Shown here: piece after piece, positions 51,183 to 60,329 of the stretch
Position numbering within the stretch: position 1 is the first letter of the stretch
Layout of the letters: every line of letters starts with the position of its first letter
NCBI RefSeq assembly: GCF_049676595.1
Contig: NZ_CP187259.1
Span: 62,001-126,000, forward strand
Source: Methanocella_A sp049676595
Lineage (GTDB): Archaea > Halobacteriota > Methanocellia > Methanocellales > Methanocellaceae
DNA length: 64,000 nucleotides
Reading direction: 5' to 3'
Position numbers and translations under genes: made by a program
Notes under the pieces: model-generated
Database searches by the model: none
What the model saw: the letters and a program-made list of their open reading frames with translations, nothing else
What the model was told of the DNA's origin: nothing

Positions 51183-51635
51183 ATGAGCGATTACGTGCCG
51201 GTGAACGTGAAGGGTGTCTATTTTGTGAGCACGATCACAGGGCCCCAGGCCGTCGTTTTTCTCTCGGATAACGGGGATATGATGGTGCCCATCTACATCG
51301 GGCCTGCGGAAGCGATCTCCATCGACGTGGCGCTTCGCAAGGAAACCACGCCCAGGCCGATGACCCACGATCTGCTCAAGACTATCATGGATAACTTCAG
51401 CATCGGCATCGACCGCATCATCATCGACGACCTGGACGAACAGGTCTTCTATGCCCGGCTGATGCTCCAGGACGGCGACAGGCAAGTCGAGATCGACGCC
51501 CGGCCCAGCGACTGCATAGCCCTGGCTGTGCGAACCAACGCCAGCATCTTCATCGAGCGGAACATCATGGATAAAGTTTCGATCGACAGAAAGGACATCG
51601 AGGCTGCGGGGAACTTAGAGGACTTCGCGGAATAA
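51183..51635 (+). CDS. Bifunctional nuclease family (DUF151) protein
   Basis: A 150-residue protein of the BFN family: VKGVYFVSTITGPQAVVFLSD, IYIGPAEAISIDVAL, RPMTHDLLKTIM and RPSDCIALAVRTNASIF. Relatives in plants show DNase/RNase activity; the archaeal role is unknown. Full length, monocistronic, probably leaderless. Confidence 0.9.
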   Translation: MSDYVPVNVKGVYFVSTITGPQAVVFLSDNGDMMVPIYIGPAEAISIDVALRKETTPRPMTHDLLKTIMDNFSIGIDRIIIDDLDEQVFYARLMLQDGDRQVEIDARPSDCIALAVRTNASIFIERNIMDKVSIDRKDIEAAGNLEDFAE

Positions 51636-51744
51636 TAGTGTATATAACTGTAATGCCCCTGCCAGGCCTTATCTTATTTCACATATTACTTTCAACGTGG
51701 TGTAACTAATTACGGCTAAATACTTATTTTCAATATTTTGAAAC

Positions 51745-52551
51745 ATGTTCATACCTCTCAACTCAACAGACGACAACGACTGGCCCAACATCCTCATTGC
51801 CGGGGATACTGCCAGCGTGTTCTACCTGCTCGGGCTGCTCAGCCCGTACAAGCTAAACGTGTTCGTCGCCGACACAGGCGTGGAAGGCAGATCGCCCCTC
51901 CAGTTCAGGAGCGGCCGGGGCAACAGGAAAGACGTGGCCGGGGCCTATTACGACTTTTTCGAAGCGCCCTGCAGGATCGGCTCGGGCATCGTCCGAAGGT
52001 TCGATATGATGGTCCATACCACCACAGACGGCTACCTCCAGGGCTGGGCGAGGCTCCTTAGGGTGCCGTCGGTACTGGTACGCTTCCAGTGCGGCGGCAA
52101 AACGACGCTGGAGCTGGAAGGTGCCGTGCCGGCTCCGGGCTGCATCAGCGGATGCCGTGACCTCGACAGCGCCCTTGCAGAGGTGCTGCTGGCGTTCGTC
52201 GATTCTGCAGCGTACGGCCGGTACAGGAGCATCGCTACTCAGATAACGGTGGATGGCCAGGGTACGACGCAGATCAGTCCACCGGTTGCCCTGAAGCTGC
52301 CTGAAATGGCAGTGCCCCAGGAGACGAAATACAGCACCTGGGACTACGTCGAAGACCTGCTGAACTCCACCGGCAGCACGGTTATCTACGCGGACGGCGA
52401 GACCCCTCTAAGCATATCCCCCGGGGCGGGAAACGCCCGGCTGATCGAGCTTGGCGTCCCGGAGCTGCACATCCTCCGCTCCACGAAGCCAGAGCAGAAG
52501 TACATCGAGCTTACAGGAGACCTGGGACGGGTGTTCGACGAGCTGATGTGA
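51745..52551 (+). CDS. Hypothetical soluble protein near small GTPase
   Basis: A 268-residue protein with an N-terminal Rossmann-like segment (ILIAGDTASVFYLLGLL near residue 16), a basic stretch RSGRGNRKDV, and a beta-rich middle (VRFQCGGKTTLELEGAV) with several cysteines. No family recognised. It is convergent with the small GTPase gene. An ATG start at 51745 is the first in the frame; AT-rich promoter-like sequence precedes it. Confidence 0.55.
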   Translation: MFIPLNSTDDNDWPNILIAGDTASVFYLLGLLSPYKLNVFVADTGVEGRSPLQFRSGRGNRKDVAGAYYDFFEAPCRIGSGIVRRFDMMVHTTTDGYLQGWARLLRVPSVLVRFQCGGKTTLELEGAVPAPGCISGCRDLDSALAEVLLAFVDSAAYGRYRSIATQITVDGQGTTQISPPVALKLPEMAVPQETKYSTWDYVEDLLNSTGSTVIYADGETPLSISPGAGNARLIELGVPELHILRSTKPEQKYIELTGDLGRVFDELM

Positions 52552-52598
52552 AAAGCGAGAACCAGAGGAGCGTAAGAAATTTAGCCTGCGGCTGGTAC

Positions 52599-53123
52599 TC
52601 AGGCCATCGTGCCGGCTATGTCGGCAATCCGGTCGAGGAGCTCGTCGACGCCCTGGCCGGTGGCGGCGGAGAAGGGCAGCACGCAGGCGCTGCCTGAGTC
52701 GCGCCTGACCCGGTCGAGGGAGGCTCCGGGCAGATCGATCTTGGAGGCCAGCACCAGGCATGGTACATTATGTGTCGTCAGCTCGGCGAGAATTTTCTTC
52801 TCAAAAGAGGTCATGCCCCGGACGGAGTCGACCACGATGATGCCGGCGTGCAGGCCGAAAGATACGACAGCCCTGGCCACCCCGAAACGTTCCTGGCCGG
52901 GTGTGCCGTAGATGAAAATCTTGTATCCCCTGTGCTCCCGGATGCCCAGATCCAGAGCCACTGTTGTCCCGCCTTCGGCGTTCTCCGCCTCGGTGGTGCG
53001 GGTCAGAGGGTCGATCGAACGGATCAGCGAGGTTTTGCCAGAGTGATACGAGCCAAAGGCGACTACCTTAACTCTATTTTCGTGGTCTCGTACGCTGACT
53101 TTCGTCGCGTGGTGTTCGAACAT
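52599..53123 (-). CDS. Small Ras-like/MglA-type GTPase
   Basis: A 174-residue GTPase from the ATG at 53123 (an upstream start at 53165 adds 14 residues). P-loop GSYHSGKTS, switch II in YGTPGQERFG (normally DxxG; Asp is replaced by Tyr-Gly here), and SKIDLPG as the NKxD-like guanine motif. The pattern matches archaeal Rag/Arl- or MglA-like regulators. Target unknown. Confidence 0.85.
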   Translation of the reverse strand: MFEHHATKVSVRDHENRVKVVAFGSYHSGKTSLIRSIDPLTRTTEAENAEGGTTVALDLGIREHRGYKIFIYGTPGQERFGVARAVVSFGLHAGIIVVDSVRGMTSFEKKILAELTTHNVPCLVLASKIDLPGASLDRVRRDSGSACVLPFSAATGQGVDELLDRIADIAGTMA

Positions 53124-53313
53124 TAAATAAGCGTATTTTCCTTGATAAATTATAAATCTTGCCATTACAGGGCTTTGCAGGCGGCTGAAAACGATTTACG
53201 TGTATCCGGCTGAAATAAGGTGGATTTTTCCCGGGATACTACGGGAATTGGTCGGCGGACAAGAGGTAAGCCACATCAACAAATTGATATAGTCATAATA
53301 TTTATTATGGCAC

Positions 53314-54021
53314 ATGAACTCCAGAATCGGGACCTCCGAGCTCATCGAACTGCTGATCGCGTTCGTCGTGCTCACCGTGGCGTTCAGCTTCATGTTCGCC
53401 GGGGTGAGGATATTTAACCCGTCCTTCGACAACCTGACAGCGGAAATATTTTTCATAGCGGCAGTGGGCGTGGGTAGCGGATTCCTGCTCCACGAGCTGG
53501 CCCACAAGTTTACCGCCATGAGGTACGGCTATTATGCGGAGTTCAAGACCAGCCCGAACGGCTTACTTCTCACGATAGGGAGCGCGCTGTTCGGATTTCT
53601 GTTCGCAGCCCCCGGCGCAGTGTACATTTCCAGGCCTATGTACGAGTCCTACGGTAGCGGCACGGAGATAGCAGGCAATCCCAACGATGACCAGTACTGG
53701 GATAATCTGGCGAGCCGCCGGGGCGACGACAAGGACCTGAAGATATCCATCGCCGGGCCGGTGACCAACGTCCTCCTCGCCGCGCTGTTCTTCGTGCTCA
53801 TCAAGATTGGCATCCTGTCCGGGCTGATCCTCACTGCAGCCGCATATGGCATCATCATCAACCTTATCCTAGCCGCGTTCAACATGATTCCCTTCGGCCC
53901 CCTCGACGGTGCAAAGGTCTTCCGGTCCAGCCCGATGATCTGGGCCCTCGCCGGCCTGCCGATGATCCTCCTCGGCCTCGTCGCCATTTTCGCGCCAGGG
54001 TTACTCCTTATGTTCCTGTAA
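53314..54021 (+). CDS. Site-2-type intramembrane metalloprotease (M50)
   Basis: A 235-residue membrane protein. The zinc motif LLHELAHKF (His60, Glu61, His64) sits in an early helix, and the C-terminal zinc-binding Asp motif MIPFGPLDGAKV (Asp-Gly) occurs near residue 200, with SIAGPVTNVLLAALF in between. This is the short M50/YwhC-like form. It may cleave membrane-anchored regulators. Confidence 0.9.
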   Translation: MNSRIGTSELIELLIAFVVLTVAFSFMFAGVRIFNPSFDNLTAEIFFIAAVGVGSGFLLHELAHKFTAMRYGYYAEFKTSPNGLLLTIGSALFGFLFAAPGAVYISRPMYESYGSGTEIAGNPNDDQYWDNLASRRGDDKDLKISIAGPVTNVLLAALFFVLIKIGILSGLILTAAAYGIIINLILAAFNMIPFGPLDGAKVFRSSPMIWALAGLPMILLGLVAIFAPGLLLMFL

Positions 54022-54063
54022 AACGAGAGCCCCTGAGGCCCGGGGGCCTTTTTACTTTTTCTG

Positions 54064-57000
54064 TTACATGAAGTCCGCTAGTCCTGTCTGCTTGCTCTTG
54101 TCGTTCTCGAATAAGCTCTTGATCGACAGGCTGAGCAATTCGAGACGCTGGATGGTATAGGCAGGCACGCCGTACTCTTTCGCGATGGCCAGGGAGACTT
54201 CCATGTACTTGGTCACCGCGCCCTCATGAACGGTCAGAATAACACGGCCTCCGCCACACTTGGGGCAGGTGCCGGTGAGGGGCGGCCGGCGGTACCGCTC
54301 CCCGCACTTGACGCACCGCATCTGCTGGGTGGAAAAGGCCCTCAGGTTACCGATCAGGTCGGGGAGGAAGTGGGAGTTGATCACCCGTTCTGCCACGTCT
54401 TTCTCGTCCACGGCCCTGAGCCGGCGGCCCAGCTCGAGCTGGGCTTTGAGCTTGTCTTCCATGCTGCCCAAGGTCTTGTAGGCAGAGTTTGCCGGCCCCG
54501 CGGCGATGTCGCTCGTGCCGTGCGTAAACATGAAGCCTTCGTACTGCTCAGGTTTGCCAAGCCTCTTAGAGACGAGGTCAATGATCTTCTCCACGTCCTT
54601 GGGAGCCTTGAAGTCCCGGGTGGCGAGGTAGAACTCTCTCGGGTACCTGGCCATCACGTCGATATTGTGGGACTCTTTATCGATCTCCTTGGGGTCTATC
54701 CTCATCGACAGCACCAGGGGAGCGTCCATCTTGCCGCCCCGGCGGTCGGGTAGGAAAGACATGGAGAAGTTCAGCAGGCCATCCATCAGCATCATTACAC
54801 AGTCCTCATCCCCGTCGCAGTTTCTCCTTTTTGCCGCATGGAAGAAGGGGTGGGCATAGCCAGCCGAGGACGAGACAAAACCGATGATGCGGCCGAGTAC
54901 GCCTGCGGAAGTATGCGGAGCCAGACCTATGACCAGGTGGCCGATCAGGTCCTGACCCTCGTGGACATTGTAGTACCTTGGCAGGCCGTAGTATTTCTCC
55001 AGCTCATCATCGAGAAATGCGCAGACCTTCAGCAGGTAGTCGGAGCCGTCGTAGGACATGATGATGTCCTGCACCCGGAGCTCGCACACCTGCTCCGGCG
55101 ACTCCAGCGGAGCCCCGTAGATGTCCTTCTCGTAGCCGAGCTCCCGGGCCCTCTCGACAGTGAGCCCGATCTCCCTCGGTATAAAATGGGTGAGGGGAAC
55201 GTCGCTCATGTCGTACCTGATGGTGCCGTCCTTGAACACGAAGACATTATGCTTCGCCCGCAGGATGCCCTTCTCCAGCGGCTCCGGGGTCTTCTCCTTG
55301 GAGATGAGCCCCTGCACACCCTTGAGAATATCGAAGTTGTCCCTCTCGCCCACTTTTTTTAACGCCGCTGCGTACAGGCTCTTGATGTCTATCTTCTGCT
55401 TGACGTTGGGTGTGGTCGGCTTGTGGCACTTGGGGCAGTCGCCCTCTATGCCGGAGATGCCGCAGTCGGGGCAGCCGTACACCGGGACGGTGTGCCCGCC
55501 GCACTCGCAGGCGACCATGTAGGTGATCTTGCCGCACTTCGGGCACTTACGTTTGCCGACCTCGATCTCGACCTCCCCGATCTTGTCCGTCATGGACTTA
55601 CTGTAGGAACTGGCATCCTGGAGGGACCTCCGTATACCACCCGCTTCGCCCACGGGGAACAGCGCGTGTACCGGGGGCTTCATTTCCCGGAGCTTACTTT
55701 TCTCCGGCCGGCCCATCCTGGCGCCGATCCTCGCCGGCGCCCGGTCCATGACCGTGACACCGCACAGCGCTGACACAGCCCTCCAGGCGTGGGAGTCCAG
55801 GCCAGTGTAGGCGTCTTTGTTCTTCATCGACAGATCAGAGTTAAGGCCGAGGCACCTGGTCAGGATGTACGTATCCCTGGCTGATAAGATGACCGTGTTG
55901 TTACGCACCTTCTGCTGGACGAGCAGGACTTCAAGCAGGTTCTTCGACCTGTGCTCGACGGGCAGCCTTAGCTCGCCGTTCTCCACAGAGCCGCTGGCGC
56001 TGATGTACTGGGCCAGGTAGACCACGTCGTCCGTGGTCAGGTCCATCCACATGTACGTGTACTTCGGGTGCAGGGGCACGCCGTACTTCACGGAGACTGC
56101 AAAGGCTTCCTCCGGGGAATTGACCTCTACTTTGTCCTGCGTCTTCTCTTCCATGTCCTGGATCCACCACTCTTCGACGTAGGGAGAGGGAACGAACGTG
56201 TGGTTGTTCTCCAGGAAGTCGCCGTAGTTGAGGACGATCTCCCCGTTGTCCAGGATCAGGGATACGTCCGGACGTACCTTCTGCGCGGTTTTCACGTCGT
56301 CGATGTACACCACGTCTCCGTTGAACAGGCGCACGGTCGGCCCTTCCAGGCTGTCCACCGGGACCATGGCCGCGGCCTTGCCCGGGCGCTCTACCTTGAG
56401 CTGGGTGCCCGTGGCGATGAAGTCGTCCATGATCACCATGGACGCAGGATGAATGCCCGCCGTAGCGAAGCCGGTGTTCCTCGACCGGCCGTAGCGAAGC
56501 CGGAAGCCTCCGGGGCGGGAAGGATGCCCGAACACGGGGCGGCCTGCGATGAGGTCGGCGAGGAACTTGTCCTTGGGCTTGATCTTCTTCTCCTCGTCCT
56601 TGTTTTCTCCCCCGGCCGGCTTGGAGCCGGCGATGATCTTGTCCAGCCACTCCCACCCGTCGAACTTGAGCTTGTCCACGTGCTTCTTGACTTTGGGGGC
56701 TTTGAGGATGATGCCTTCGGCAATGACCAGCGCGATGCCTCCCCGCACCCTGTTGGTTTCCACCCGCTCCAGGTTGCGGTAACCCTGAACTTCCTCCTGC
56801 TCCGTCGGTTCCCCGTCGATACATACAGGACAGTTCCGCACGATCAGCCTGATTTCCTCGTCGGTAGGGGTGTACTGCAGGTGAGCGATCGACTTGTAGA
56901 GCATGATCTCTTCCACAAAGCGCTCCACCTCGACATCCCTGATCTTGTAAGGCGCCCGCCCCGTTTTACGGCGGACGTAGTCGGCGGCCAGCACGGCCAG

Positions 57001-57468
57001 CGCCTCCGCCGTGCCCCCGGCGCTCCGAATAGGGCCCGCGAAATAGACCTTGATGTACTCGGTGCCGTCGTCGTTCTTGGCCAGTTTGACGGCGGAGATG
57101 CCCTCCAGCGGCGCGGCTACCACGCCTTCGGTAAGAACCGCAACGGCCGTCCTTACAGCGCACTGGACAGCCTCCTCCTCGTTCTTGAACTTGCCGACCA
57201 GGCCTACGGCGATATCGGCCGCCACCTGCAGCGAGGCCTCTTCACGGGACATCTTCTCCTCGCACTTGCGGATGTGGGCCGCCAGGCCAGGGACACCCAT
57301 GATGACCTCTACCCTGTCCGCCAGGTCCGTCGCCGAAGGTATCTCGACCTCGAACGAAGGGTCATAGCCCCTGCTACGGGCAGCTGCGGCGATCTCCCTG
57401 CAGTGGAGGAACTCTGCCTCCAGCTTCCTGAAATAGGCTTCCTGCGCTTCGCTGGTCTTCTGCGGCAT
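54064..57468 (-). CDS. polC: DNA polymerase D large (catalytic) subunit DP2
   Basis: The replicative polymerase of most euryarchaea. It is 1134 residues from the ATG at 57468 (another ATG is five codons upstream). It shows the N-terminal DP2 region (CPVCIDGEPTEQEEV, SVLL/GLTV segments), a central zinc ribbon with CPKCGKITYMVACECGG near residue 640, the catalytic acidic motif NCDGDEDCVMMLMDGLLNFS near 884, and a C-terminal zinc ribbon CVKCGERYRR with TCPKCGG near 1050, which contacts DP1. No intein insertion is present. Confidence 0.96.
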   Translation of the reverse strand: MPQKTSEAQEAYFRKLEAEFLHCREIAAAARSRGYDPSFEVEIPSATDLADRVEVIMGVPGLAAHIRKCEEKMSREEASLQVAADIAVGLVGKFKNEEEAVQCAVRTAVAVLTEGVVAAPLEGISAVKLAKNDDGTEYIKVYFAGPIRSAGGTAEALAVLAADYVRRKTGRAPYKIRDVEVERFVEEIMLYKSIAHLQYTPTDEEIRLIVRNCPVCIDGEPTEQEEVQGYRNLERVETNRVRGGIALVIAEGIILKAPKVKKHVDKLKFDGWEWLDKIIAGSKPAGGENKDEEKKIKPKDKFLADLIAGRPVFGHPSRPGGFRLRYGRSRNTGFATAGIHPASMVIMDDFIATGTQLKVERPGKAAAMVPVDSLEGPTVRLFNGDVVYIDDVKTAQKVRPDVSLILDNGEIVLNYGDFLENNHTFVPSPYVEEWWIQDMEEKTQDKVEVNSPEEAFAVSVKYGVPLHPKYTYMWMDLTTDDVVYLAQYISASGSVENGELRLPVEHRSKNLLEVLLVQQKVRNNTVILSARDTYILTRCLGLNSDLSMKNKDAYTGLDSHAWRAVSALCGVTVMDRAPARIGARMGRPEKSKLREMKPPVHALFPVGEAGGIRRSLQDASSYSKSMTDKIGEVEIEVGKRKCPKCGKITYMVACECGGHTVPVYGCPDCGISGIEGDCPKCHKPTTPNVKQKIDIKSLYAAALKKVGERDNFDILKGVQGLISKEKTPEPLEKGILRAKHNVFVFKDGTIRYDMSDVPLTHFIPREIGLTVERARELGYEKDIYGAPLESPEQVCELRVQDIIMSYDGSDYLLKVCAFLDDELEKYYGLPRYYNVHEGQDLIGHLVIGLAPHTSAGVLGRIIGFVSSSAGYAHPFFHAAKRRNCDGDEDCVMMLMDGLLNFSMSFLPDRRGGKMDAPLVLSMRIDPKEIDKESHNIDVMARYPREFYLATRDFKAPKDVEKIIDLVSKRLGKPEQYEGFMFTHGTSDIAAGPANSAYKTLGSMEDKLKAQLELGRRLRAVDEKDVAERVINSHFLPDLIGNLRAFSTQQMRCVKCGERYRRPPLTGTCPKCGGGRVILTVHEGAVTKYMEVSLAIAKEYGVPAYTIQRLELLSLSIKSLFENDKSKQTGLADFM

Positions 57469-57639
57469 AGCGATGACAAGCATAGTAAAGCGCTCATAAG
57501 GATAAGCCTGACGGATAAGCGGATGGAAAATATACGGCTACTGGTACGCCATGGCGGAACAAAGTGGAGAAGAACTCACCGGAAAATTTATGCGCGGCAC
57601 ATTTATCTTGTCAACTATCATATATGAACACCGATAGAT

Positions 57640-58173
57640 ATGAAGAGCGGTCGCTTAATGGCCGCAGCTATTACGCTGGCGGCATCATCGGGGATCATGG
57701 CAGTTCCGGCTCAGGCCAGCACTCGCGGGTATGACACGAGCGGCAACCCTTGGACGGGCCTGCTTATTACGATTGTAATATTACTGGGAGTGATAGCGTT
57801 CGCCCTCGGCTACATATCTCTGGACAGGCTGGAGCAGCGCAGGATCGACGGGAAGAAGGAGCGAAGGGATATCGACGGCCTGATCAAAGCCCTCCGGTCG
57901 CCCTGGCTGAGCACGAAGGCCGCCCGGGCGCTGGGAGAGATCGGGGACGAGAGAGCGATCGAGCCGCTGATCAGCGCCCTGAGCTGCCGGAGCGCCGAAA
58001 CCCGGGAAGCCGTCGTGGACGCGCTGGGCAACATCGGCGACCAGAGGGCGGTAGAAAAGCTTAACGCTGCCCTGGACGACCGCTACGTCAGCGTCAGGGA
58101 GCACGCCCGCACTTCTATCGAGAAGATCAAGGGCAGGGCACCGCCGGCCGGCAACGGGAACGCCGGCGCCTGA
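57640..58173 (+). CDS. HEAT-repeat protein with membrane anchor
   Basis: A 177-residue protein: a signal-like N-terminus (MAAAITLAASSGIMAVPAQA), a transmembrane helix (about 43-63), a charged coiled-coil stretch, then two or three PBS-lyase/HEAT-like repeats (TKAARALGEIGDERAIEPLISAL, TREAVVDALGNIGDQRAVEKL, VREHARTSIEKI). Such repeats bind proteins. The partner is unknown. It lies near DP2 but on the opposite strand. Confidence 0.75.
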   Translation: MKSGRLMAAAITLAASSGIMAVPAQASTRGYDTSGNPWTGLLITIVILLGVIAFALGYISLDRLEQRRIDGKKERRDIDGLIKALRSPWLSTKAARALGEIGDERAIEPLISALSCRSAETREAVVDALGNIGDQRAVEKLNAALDDRYVSVREHARTSIEKIKGRAPPAGNGNAGA

Positions 58174-58206
58174 TCGAAGCGTACTCCGGGAAATCTTTTA
58201 AGAGGT

Positions 58207-58461
58207 TTGGGAGTTCCCGGGAGGTCGGGGAGGATTTTCAAGCTGGGAGGTCAGAGAGGGTCAGAGGTCAGAGAGGAGGATAGAGAGAATAGAAAGGTCA
58301 GAGAGGATAATTCTTGAATCTAAGCCTCTCTGACCTCAGATACCTCTCACAACCTCCATCTCCGACCTCCTGACCTCCCTGACCTCCCAGCTTGAACGTT
58401 CTCTCTAACCTTCGGGTACCTCCCTGACCTCCTCACTTATCCTCTCAGTACCTCCCCGACC
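58207..58461. repeat. Family C giant hairpin, copy C3
   Basis: Starts GGGAGTTCCCGGGAGGT, as C2. The purine arm with GGTCAGAGAGG words (to about 58310) is followed by a pyrimidine arm with CTCTCTGACCTC and TACCTCCCTGACCTCC words. The phrases ATTTTCAAGCTGGGAGGTCAG and CTGACCTCCCAGCTTGAA are exact-strand complements around the hairpin. It lies between the HEAT gene and the exonuclease gene. Confidence 0.8.
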
Positions 58462-58552
58462 GGGCGATGTATCCGGACAATCGGCACCGTAATAGTTAAT
58501 ATTCTCACACCCCATCACTTGCGTAGCAAGCGGTCGGGATATCACGGTTACC

Positions 58553-59110
58553 ATATGCGTCATCGACACTGAGACTACGGGCCTCGGCATCTTCGGAAAA
58601 GAGCGCCGGGACGACCACGCTTTGAGCATCGGCATGCTGGTCGCGGACATCGACCTCGAGGCGAGACAGATCACGTGCCTGGACTGCATGGACTCCCTCA
58701 TCCGCATACCGGACCCCTCCAAGGCTGAGGACACCTTTTTCGTCCACGGCATCACTCCCGAGCAGGTGGCCGCCGCCCCGGCTCCGGAAGAGGTCTGCCA
58801 GAAGTTCCTGACGGTTCACGGCAACCACAGCTTCGCCTTTGCCGGGGCGTGGAACCACAAGTTTGACAAGTATTTTGTCGATAAGCTGTTCAAGCAGGGC
58901 GGAGTCCGCCAGCCCGGCCTGAACTGGATCGAGATGCAGCCGAAGCCTTACGCGAAGCTGGACAACTACGCCGACTCCATCCGGTGCGAGGATATCAGGG
59001 CCCTGCCCGGCCACAACGCGCTGAACGACTGCTTCAGGGCGCTGGGCGTCTACGCGACCATCGGGGGCATGGAGATGGACGTGTCGAAAGTCTCTTCACG
59101 ATGGCTTTAA
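58553..59110 (+). CDS. DnaQ-type 3'-5' exonuclease, start codon unclear
   Basis: The reading frame from 58553 to 59110 contains the DnaQ motif VIDTETTGLG (exo I Asp and Glu) at its very beginning, and GAWNHKFDKYFV (exo II) and GHNALNDC (exo III) later. The frame has no ATG, GTG or TTG between the stop at 58493 and the motif; an ATA at 58553 or another rare codon would be needed. Starting at TTG 58622 would lose the catalytic Asp and Glu. Either a rare start or an upstream base error is likely. Confidence 0.6.
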   Translation: MCVIDTETTGLGIFGKERRDDHALSIGMLVADIDLEARQITCLDCMDSLIRIPDPSKAEDTFFVHGITPEQVAAAPAPEEVCQKFLTVHGNHSFAFAGAWNHKFDKYFVDKLFKQGGVRQPGLNWIEMQPKPYAKLDNYADSIRCEDIRALPGHNALNDCFRALGVYATIGGMEMDVSKVSSRWL

Positions 59111-59165
59111 CCGGGCAGAGGACATTTAGTATTGCAGACGGACGAGACCCGGAGGGGCAAGTAAC

Positions 59166-59705
59166 ATGGAAAAGGCATCACACGAGAAGCACAAGGAGAA
59201 GTCGAAAGGCCAGTCTTACATGGTAGCTGTAATTATCGCCAGCACTTCCAGGCACCAGCAGTACGGGGACAGCGACTCCCCGGAGAAGTGCGACGACGAG
59301 TCGGGCAAGATCATCCTCGACTACCTGGCCGGGGCCGGGCACAAAACAGCGTACAGGCTGCTCCCCGACGACGTGGACCGGCTGAAGTCCGGGCTGCAGG
59401 AGATGCTCGACGAGGGCGCAGACGCAGCCATTATATGTGGCGGCACAGGCCTGACGAAGGCAGACGTGACCATCGAGGCCATCACACCCCTGTTCGGGAA
59501 GACCATACCGGGCTTCGGAGAGCTGTTCAGGCTGAAGAGCTACGATGAAGTAGGCACTGCCAGCGTCCTGAGCAGGGCAGCCGCCGGCACCATCGGAGAC
59601 AAAGCGGTCTTCTGCATTCCGGGCTCCCCTAACGCTGCGAAGCTTGCGCTGTCCCAGATCATCGTCCCGGAGCTCGGGCACATCGTGTCCCACATCCGTA
59701 AATAG
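59166..59705 (+). CDS. moaB: MoaB/MogA-type molybdopterin adenylyltransferase
   Basis: A 179-residue protein that adenylylates molybdopterin before molybdenum insertion. Features are a charged N-terminal extension (about 20 residues), VAVIIASTSR, DDVDRLKSGLQEML, IICGGTGLTKADVTIEAI (the TGGTG-like motif reading CGGTG), and IPGSPNAAKLALSQIIVPELGH. It fits with mobA elsewhere in the window and supports molybdenum/tungsten enzyme use. Confidence 0.9.
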   Translation: MEKASHEKHKEKSKGQSYMVAVIIASTSRHQQYGDSDSPEKCDDESGKIILDYLAGAGHKTAYRLLPDDVDRLKSGLQEMLDEGADAAIICGGTGLTKADVTIEAITPLFGKTIPGFGELFRLKSYDEVGTASVLSRAAAGTIGDKAVFCIPGSPNAAKLALSQIIVPELGHIVSHIRK

Positions 59706-59721
59706 GCGAAGAGTCACGCTT

Positions 59722-60249
59722 ATGCCATCAGATCACAGCATATCGGAGAAAGCTCACCCGGGCCGTATTACTCTGCGGCCGTTTACGGCCGCCGACGCAG
59801 AGGACTGCTTCCGCATCCGCACCGAGGCGTTCGTCCGGGAATTCTACCCGCAGCAGGACCCCACCGTGATTGCGGCGGGCATCAACGCCTACATGCCATC
59901 CGACTACGTGCGCATGGGCGAGACCATGATCGCTTACGTAGCCGTCGATGATGGCGGCGTCATCGGGTTCTTCGTGGTAAAGCTACTGGATGCCACAACG
60001 GCCGAACTGATGCTGCTGTACGTGAAGGGCGGCTACAAAGGCAAGGGCATCGGCAGCCTTCTTCTTGAGTACATGGAAAACCTGTTAAGGGACAAGTACC
60101 CTGAAGTTAACAGGGTGGAACTGGATACGATCGTGCCCGGGTACAACGGCAAATTCTATGAGAAGATGGGCTTCCATCGCGCAGGCGAGAGCGAGCTGCA
60201 GTACCCGGACCGGATTGTAAAAGCCGTGCGGATGGCTAAGAATTTGTAA
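59722..60249 (+). CDS. GNAT family N-acetyltransferase
   Basis: A 175-residue GNAT protein: RITLRPFTAADAEDCFRI, ELMLLYVKGGYKGKGIGSLLL (acetyl-CoA loop with GKGIG), and a C-terminal GYNGKFYEKMGFHRAGE. It follows moaB by 16 bp, so co-transcription is likely, although a functional link is unclear. Substrate unknown. Confidence 0.85.
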   Translation: MPSDHSISEKAHPGRITLRPFTAADAEDCFRIRTEAFVREFYPQQDPTVIAAGINAYMPSDYVRMGETMIAYVAVDDGGVIGFFVVKLLDATTAELMLLYVKGGYKGKGIGSLLLEYMENLLRDKYPEVNRVELDTIVPGYNGKFYEKMGFHRAGESELQYPDRIVKAVRMAKNL

Positions 60250-60329
60250 AGCGTACCCTATTGCCCGCCTTCTGGTAAAGAGAAAAGAGCATATATATCC
60301 AGAAGTAGGATATTTAACGGGGATTGGCC

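Noticed and set aside
54064..57468. Intein in DP2
   Set aside because: The protein has the normal length of an intein-free DP2 and no block of splice motifs was seen.
56068..57627. 519-codon frame antisense to DP2
   Set aside because: Antisense shadow of the polymerase; sequence is low in hydrophobic and motif content.
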